Below, in pieces: positions 58,469 through 64,000 of a DNA stretch of 64,000 nucleotides. The notes below the pieces were generated by a model, which saw nothing but the letters and a program-made list of their open reading frames with translations, was not told where the DNA came from and ran no database searches. A program made the position numbers and the translations under genes. Each line of letters begins with the position of its first letter. Position 1 is the stretch's first letter. The stretch spans positions 33,963,348 to 34,027,347 of the forward strand of contig OZ021721.1 in assembly GCA_963978545.1 (NCBI GenBank), written 5' to 3'. The DNA comes from Linyphia triangularis (Eukaryota > Arthropoda > Arachnida > Araneae > Linyphiidae).

Positions 58469-59850
58469 CAGGGTGGTTAAAATTAAACTGATGTTACTCA
58501 AAGGTTCGTAGCTCCAGTTCCACTGAACGGATTCGAATGAAACTTCAAATATATAGGTATAGAACAAAATGATAGGAACACCTGTGAAAGTATGCAACAT
58601 TTTTATTAGTAGGGAGTTGGGCCATCATTGGTCCAAATTACAGCTTGTATATAACCTGGGATTGATAAATAAAGGTCATGCATAACGTTTAAGGGATTTT
58701 GCAACCATTCCTCTTGCAGAGCAGTCCCGAGTTCAGGTAGTGTGCATGGAGGAGGAAACCGAGTATGGACTTTGTTCTCTAAAACCGTCCACAATATCTC
58801 AATGATATTAAGATCAGGGGAATGAGGACAACCACGTGGGATATTTCACTTCATCATTATGCTCATCTAACCATGATTGAACGCAGCGAGCCGTGTGTAC
58901 AGGGATGTTGTCATCTTCGAATAGATGAAGTTCTCTAGGAAACGGAGTCTGAAGCATAAGGCTTAAATGATCTGTGAGAATACTATGATAATGCCCGGTT
59001 GTGACCATCCCCTTCAGGACTACGAGTGGCTCCAAGCCACACCAAGATATCGCTACTCACAACATCATAGTCCCCTCCACGCTTCACGATAAGAGGTAGA
59101 CAGTCAACATAAAATGGCTCTGCCAGTGTTCGCCAGACGAACACACTTCTGGTGATTTGAAATAATGTAAATGATGATTCTTCAGACCAGATTACCTGTT
59201 CCCATTGCTGTTGTGTCTAGTTTTGGCGGTCTCGTCACCATAGCATTGTGAGGCGACATTGACGGCTTTGCGATGACTAGTCTGCCATGAATGTTCGCAG
59301 CATACAGCACCCGTTGAATAATATTGGTGGATGCGGAGTTATGGAGGTGGCTGTTCATCTCCGAGGTTATCTGCGAGAGTGTAGTCGTACGTTATCGGAG
59401 TGACTATCCTCTTCAATTCTCGTCTATCCCGGTCGGCCAACTTCGACTTTCACCCACTGTTTTGCTTTGCGTGGAACACTTTTACCAATATTGTGTAGGC
59501 TGTCACAACCCTTGATACAGTGTACCTTGAAACATCCATAAGGTTGGCTGTTCTAGACACGAACTCTCCAGCGAGGCGAGCTCCAATAATCATGCCTCTT
59601 TGCACGTCGGATAGGTTGAACAAAATGGCGCTTTGCTGGGGAAAAAATTTTCTTACACAACTCTCACACCGACAAATGCTCGACTGATACCTTCCCTTTC
59701 GCCGCCACTAGGTGGCAGGCTGTTGCGACCCATGAGGAAGCTGCATTGGACGATCGAAGTACGACACAGTTTGAAATGGGTTTTCCTAATATTTTGTTTT
59801 ATACCTATATGTTGCTCTCGAGCTAACAATAACAGTTGAAAAAATACAAA
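58469..59850 (-). mobile_element. Tc1-like DNA transposon, nearly complete
   Basis: The left end CAGGGTGGTTAAAATTAAAC follows TA (58467-58468). An inverted copy of the subterminal region is present at the right end: TATAGGTATAGAACAAAATG near 58553 corresponds to the complement of 59783-59806. The extreme right end is eroded. It contains the transposase pseudogene at 58606-59593. Confidence 0.8.
58606..59593 (-). pseudogene. Tc1-like transposase pseudogene
   Basis: From minus-strand ATG 59593: MIIGARLAGEFVSRTANLMD (HTH with VSRYTVSRV), a second HTH-like part (DRRELKRIV...), NIHGRLVIAKPSMSPHNA, the catalytic block WSEESSFTLF, LHLFEDDNIPVHTARCVQSW, SPDLNIIEILW, and a C-terminus ending GPTPY and TAA at 58606-58608. 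Length is close to the usual 340 aa. Stops and frameshifts (for example near 58800-58815, 59060 and 59440) break it. The second Asp and the final Glu of the DDE triad are visible, but the first Asp (WSDES in the family) is Glu here. It would cut and paste the surrounding element if intact. Confidence 0.85.
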
Positions 59851-60427
59851 GAATAGTAGATTATTTTATTTATTTACTCCCCTGTACTCTATATGCATAC
59901 CTTGTCGTACCACCGCGTTATCAAAGGCTGAATACAATATATCATTAGGAATGATGGAGACAGGGCGGACGATGCTGGTTTTTAAATATCCTTCATTAGT
60001 TACACGTCCACGTTAAACCCAATCTTTGAGAAAACTCCACTGCCTTACCCAAAGAAATATATTATAACTTAAAATTAAATTTACGCAATATATTATTATG
60101 GTGTTTCTCAAATAACCAGTTCATTTTTCAAATTCTATTGCATGGCTTCCAGAATTATATCAATAATTGCAACACTGATTCATGGGAACACTCCTTATTC
60201 CGAAAATTTTCACGAATGCTAAGTTTAATAGTAGGTTACTTACTTTCCATCCCCTAGTTAAAACACTTCATATTAAGCCTTAGTAGCAAGAGTAACCGAA
60301 TTTAAGATGTCAAATCCTTTAGAGATGTAAGTTTTGACATAAAATAGAGAGTATGCGATTTATAATTTTATGTCCATTATCTTTGCAATCATTGTTCATT
60401 TAAATATCCCTCTAGCTATGAAGCAAA
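59851..60427. other. No recognisable gene
   Basis: AT-rich flank between the Tc1-like element and the Helitron. Confidence 0.45.
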
Positions 60428-60496
60428 TCTATAATAATAAAACGAAGAGTCTGTATGTCTGTGGATCTATAGAAAGCTACTTAAAATAGACGTAGT

Positions 60497-61128
60497 GCTC
60501 TGAAATTTTCAAAATAAGTAGTTTTGGCCTTCTAATTGTACCTTTGACATACTGAATGTTACAATTTTAGTTAGTTTTTTTAATTAATTTTGTAAGTAAA
60601 TTTATTTATTTTACAAAGCAACTTCAAATTGGGGTGCAGCTCTGAAATTTTCAACATAAGTAGTTTTGGCTTTCTAAATTGGACTTTTGAAAAAACAGAA
60701 TGTTAAATTTTAATTATTTTTTTAACTAATTTTTTTCATTAATTTAAATTTTTTTACAAAACGACTTCTAACAGGGCTACAGCTCTGAAATTTTCAACTT
60801 AAGTAGTTATAGCCCTCTAATTGAATTTTCGACAAATAGAATGTTAAAATTTTAATTAGTTTTCTAGTTAAATTTTTAATGAATTAAAAAAATTACAAAA
60901 TAATTTCCAATAGGGCTACAGCTCTGAAATTTTCAACATAAGTAGTTTTGACCTTCTAATTGAACTTTCGACTAGCAGAGTTTAAAATTTTTAATTAGTT
61001 TTTTAATTAAATTTGTAATTAATTTTTTTTTTTCAAAGTGACTTCGATTAGGAATAGAGATCTGAAATTTTCAACATAAGTAGTTTTGGCCTTCTAATTG
61101 AACTTTTGACAAACAAAATGTTAAAATT

Positions 61129-61215
<87 letters not shown>

Positions 61216-61330
61216 TTTGTTTATTTGTTTATTTGTTTGTTTGTTTGTTTGTTTGTTTGTTTGTTTGTTTGTTTTTACAAATCGACTTCTAATAGGTTTA
61301 CAGCTCTGAAATTTTCAACAAAAGTAAACA
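60497..61330 (+). repeat. About 140-bp tandem array inside the Helitron
   Basis: GCTCTGAAATTTTCAACATA-type starts at 60497, 60639, 60782, 60921, about 61059 and 61303. Units share AAGTAGTTTTGGCCTTCTAA, AACTTTTGACAAACAGAATG and TTAAAATTTTAATTAGTTTT. The last gap is longer because the (TTTA)n tract expanded inside one unit. Confidence 0.85.
61131..61275. repeat. (ATTT)n to (GTTT)n microsatellite
   Basis: Pure ATTT units grade into GTTT units over about 145 bp, replacing the AATTAATTTTTAATTAATTT-type stretch of the enclosing 140-bp unit. Confidence 0.95.
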
Positions 61331-61783
61331 AAAAAAAAAGTAAAAGCGATCTTGGTTTTGCGTAGTAATTAACATTTCTGCGAGCGAAGATCCAAAAGCT
61401 GGAACCTATACACCAATGACGAGTCACCGCAACGCGGGACAACGCAGCTAGTTTATATTTTAAAAGCAATGCGAATGTATCTTCATCTGTTTTGATGAAT
61501 TTTATCTAAGATGTCCAAATTGTGACAGAATATTATCCTCTTGTGATTTTAAGCATTGTAAATATAAGAAAATCTACGAAGAGTTAAGGTAAACATGAAT
61601 AAAATAATGAGATGAAGATTTGAAATGTTCTTTAGGGTATACAATGGACAATAAATTATTATTTTTTTATTTATTTTTTTCATACTTACGAGCAGTGTCA
61701 TATGTATTTATAGGCAGACACTTTTAAGTGTTTCATATACAATCAGAGTATGAGGTCATTTCGTTTCAATCGAAAGAAAATAT

Positions 61784-62247
61784 TGTTATGAATTTTTCCA
61801 CTGAGGCAATGATGGAACAGTATTTACAGTATAAAAATATTTATTCTCTCTTCAGAAAACTCACAAAATTTATTCACAGGCAACAGCGTAATCGCTCACA
61901 AGCTTCAACACAAGCTTCAGCAAAAACAACTTCGAATACAGCGATTATACAAGCTCACTCCAATAGGTAAACAAAGCGATAAGCTTTCATCGAAGTTCGA
62001 AGTCAATCTGAAAACTTTCCCGATCGCCGGTCTTTTTATAGCAGGCACGTGAGAACATTCCCGAAATTTCCAGCCAATTCATTGAAAAAGAAACGTCTCA
62101 AAATTTCTCAATTGCTTTAGGTATTGCCACCTTTTTCTAACCTGTATGATCACTGTTAATAAATTAAAATAAGATAAAAATAAATTACAATAGAATTTTT
62201 AAATAATACGTCACTATTTACACTATATACAGACAATTTGTGCAACA
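61784..62247 (+). mobile_element. Solo LTR (gypsy-like), 464 bp
   Basis: Begins TGTTATGAATTTTTCC and ends TTTGTGCAACA, flanked by ATAT at 61780-61783 and 62248-62251. A TATA-like CTTTTTATAGCAGGCACG (62031-62048) is a plausible promoter. It aligns with the reverse-oriented copy at 50032-50478. An ORF (61728-61970) across its start is incidental. No internal retroelement sequence adjoins. Confidence 0.8.
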
Positions 62248-62251
62248 ATAT

Positions 62252-63244
62252 TGATGCACCGTACAAGCACATAAGCAAATAACACCGTAAAAACACATAA
62301 TTATGTCTTGACGCTTCTTTCAATAAAACAAATTAATGTAAATTACAATAATTTGGAATGAAAATATCTCTTTTTAAAGAGACTTCAAAAAACAAAATTA
62401 CAATTAATATCAATTGTTATTGTCTACTTTTCTTCATAATTTTTTAAAAAATTCAAAATAATTAAAATGTAAATTACTAGTTTATTTTAACAAAAATTAT
62501 CAAAGGAATATTTTCCTAAATTATTCAATTTAACTTATTTTAATAATTAATACTAATAAAATAAAATCAAACAACTTTGTATTATCTTGAAAATGTCCCT
62601 ACTCAAAGTAAGAATCAAAATATTATGAGTAACGTTGCATTTAGCTAACCTTGCTATTGATTTTGGAAATCGGTTTCTAAGTGAAAATCAATAATAAAGA
62701 TGGTTTATTTAACCATAAAATGCGCAGAGTTAACATTTAATGTAGGAGTGACTGCTTTCTAGTAACGATACTCGGATAAAGTCCGCAGAATGACTTAAAA
62801 TAAAATTAATTAATAGGAATTGAAATAAGCAAATTTAATTGATCGGTAGAAAAATATTGGTTATTTTCAAATACTTCCTCTATGATTGAATTCTATTCAT
62901 TTTTAGTTATAACAATTACTGATAAATTCACAATTATAGTAATAATAGGAAAAGAAAGAACCGTGAACTAAACCTCTCATTACCAGATGTAGAATTTGAA
63001 ATTCTTAGGTAAGAAATTTTTCACAATGTATTTTAGACACATATTTTGTGATTGTGTTAACACATTCTATACCAATAGTAAAGCAAAAATTTTATATAAA
63101 TCGCATTTTAGAAAGTACTAAGAAATGCTCTTTGCCAATATATTCGTGTGAGAAAAGCAGAAGGGGGATTTTAAATATTCCATATCTGCCAACACTGTAT
63201 GTAATTGCTCAAGGTAGTATGTATGCTGCCATGAGTAATTAGAA
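62252..63244. other. No recognisable gene
   Basis: AT-rich sequence. A 64-codon ORF at 63048-63242 begins at a non-ATG codon and shows no domain. Confidence 0.45.
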
Positions 63245-63655
63245 AATTAAAAACAATTTTGTAAATCTTACAGATAATCTCGCATTTGACTAAGATTTCG
63301 AAACTAAAAGTTAATCTTAAAAATCTCAACAGGGCTAGACCTCACAAATAGTTTATAAATACACACCAACCTTAATCTCTGACATTTCTCTAAATAAATT
63401 GCATACTTCTAAACATTAAAGGATTGTACTTGCCTGAAGGTAGTTCGCAATAATTTTGTTCATCTTGCAGATAATCTCGAAGTTTTCAAAACTAAAAAAT
63501 AATCTTAAAAATGAACATTACCTTAAAGGTCTCAACAGGGACAGACCTCACAAATAGTTTATAAATATATGGCAACCTTAATCTCTGACATTTCTCGAAA
63601 TAAATTACATATTTCTAATCATTCAAAGATTGTACTTGGCTGAAGATGGTTCGAA
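63245..63655. repeat. Tandem duplication of an about 205-bp unit
   Basis: Unit 1 (about 63245-63446) and unit 2 (about 63447-63655) share GATAATCTCG, AGACCTCACAAATAGTTTAT, CAACCTTAATCTCTGACATT and ATTGTACTTG(C/G)CTGAAG. Unit 2 carries a short insert (GAACATTACCTTAAAGG). Confidence 0.85.
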
Positions 63656-63734
63656 ATACGATGAGAGCAAATGCTTTCAGCGTGTAATTATTTCCCCCTG
63701 CGCAGATGTCGGTGATATTGTCAAACTCGTCCAT
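63615..63734 (-). other. Small ORF at the edge of a GC-richer island (speculative)
   Basis: Minus-strand ATG 63734 opens 39 codons (MDEFDNITDICAGGNNYTLK, then AFALIVFRTIF) ending in TAG at 63615. Its 3' half overlaps the second tandem unit. The surrounding block 63650-63835 is compositionally distinct (CGCGATAAAGCCGCCTCTCG) and ends TCTTTTCAG in + orientation. It could be a first exon with promoter or a conserved non-coding element; no family is recognised. Confidence 0.2.
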
Positions 63735-64000
63735 TTAAATGTTTGGTCGGTTAAACGCGATAAAGCCGCCTCTCGAATATTCGCATGAGCTAACTCGGCA
63801 ACGTAGCTTTAATTTCAATCAGAGCATCTTTTCAGGTATCAAATCTCATTTAAACACATATTCAAAATGCTCACTATATGAATAATGGAATCGAGGTTTC
63901 GACTTTGTTCCATTCATAAGTCACCTTATAATAAGTTAATCTAATTAGAGATCTTGGTTGTTGAATGGAAATGTCTCTGCTAATTAATGTTGAAAAGTCA

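Larger units (their letters stand above)
60428..61451 (+). mobile_element. Non-autonomous Helitron (1,024 bp)
   Basis: The 5' end TCTATAATAATAAAACG starts after A (60427). The 3' end is a small hairpin (CCGC-AAC-GCGG with GTC/GAC outer pairing) about 11 bp before CTAG (61448-61451), followed by T (61452). A^TC...CTRR^T insertion without target duplication is the Helitron rule. The interior is an array of about 140-bp units plus a tetranucleotide tract; there is no Rep/helicase ORF. Confidence 0.8.

Noticed and set aside
61106..61309. 67-codon ORF of FLFIYLFIY repeats
   Set aside because: A translation of the (ATTT)n/(GTTT)n microsatellite.

Overview
This window looks like intergenic or intronic DNA from a large, AT-rich, repeat-laden arthropod genome, most likely an arachnid such as a spider. 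That guess rests on the mix of repeats: a Jockey-type LINE, Tc1/mariner, Tigger and piggyBac-like DNA transposons, several tRNA-derived SINE families, a Helitron, and solo LTRs with ATAT target duplications. No conserved host gene identifies the species. All family names come from reading motifs by eye. No database search was possible.

The only clearly intact protein-coding unit is a full-length Jockey-clade LINE on the + strand at about 10.84-16.15 kb. Its ORF1 (Gag-like, zinc knuckles, 587 aa) and ORF2 (endonuclease plus reverse transcriptase, about 904 aa from its ATG) overlap in an ATGAATAA stop-start junction. A 12-bp direct repeat flanks the element. The upstream copy of that repeat contains an initiator-like TCAGTT placed 30 bp below a TATAAAAAG box.

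The rest is a palimpsest. 0-10 kb: SINE-A inside a broken transposon-like ORF, and a nested stack in which dispersed repeat R1 contains a Tigger element that contains a Ty1/copia integrase fragment. This part also holds an exact 73-bp duplication carrying a splice-acceptor-like sequence, a TTAA-flanked MITE and a dead CR1-like reverse transcriptase. 16-27 kb: more R1 copies, a mariner terminus, a 203-bp near-perfect hairpin MITE, SINEs and a long (TA)n tract. 27-40 kb: SINE-C and SINE-D, a 3.3-kb foldback of two 1.4-1.6-kb inverted arms, a candidate two-exon fragment of a membrane or GPI-anchored protein (about 37.5-38.4 kb), and a chimera of piggyBac-like and Tc1-like remnants. 40-50 kb: a 71-bp hairpin and several minisatellites. 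50-64 kb: two solo LTRs of one family, a SINE inside a DNA transposon, a 934-bp TTAA-bounded element, a decayed LINE RT, a nearly complete Tc1-like pseudogene whose first catalytic Asp reads as Glu, and a 1,024-bp non-autonomous Helitron built on about 140-bp tandem repeats.

There is no operon logic. The elements interact only by insertion into one another and, possibly, by landing in host introns or a promoter. Host-gene signals (candidate exons near 4.6, 30.7, 37.5-38.4, 43.9 and 63.7 kb) are weak and are given low confidence.
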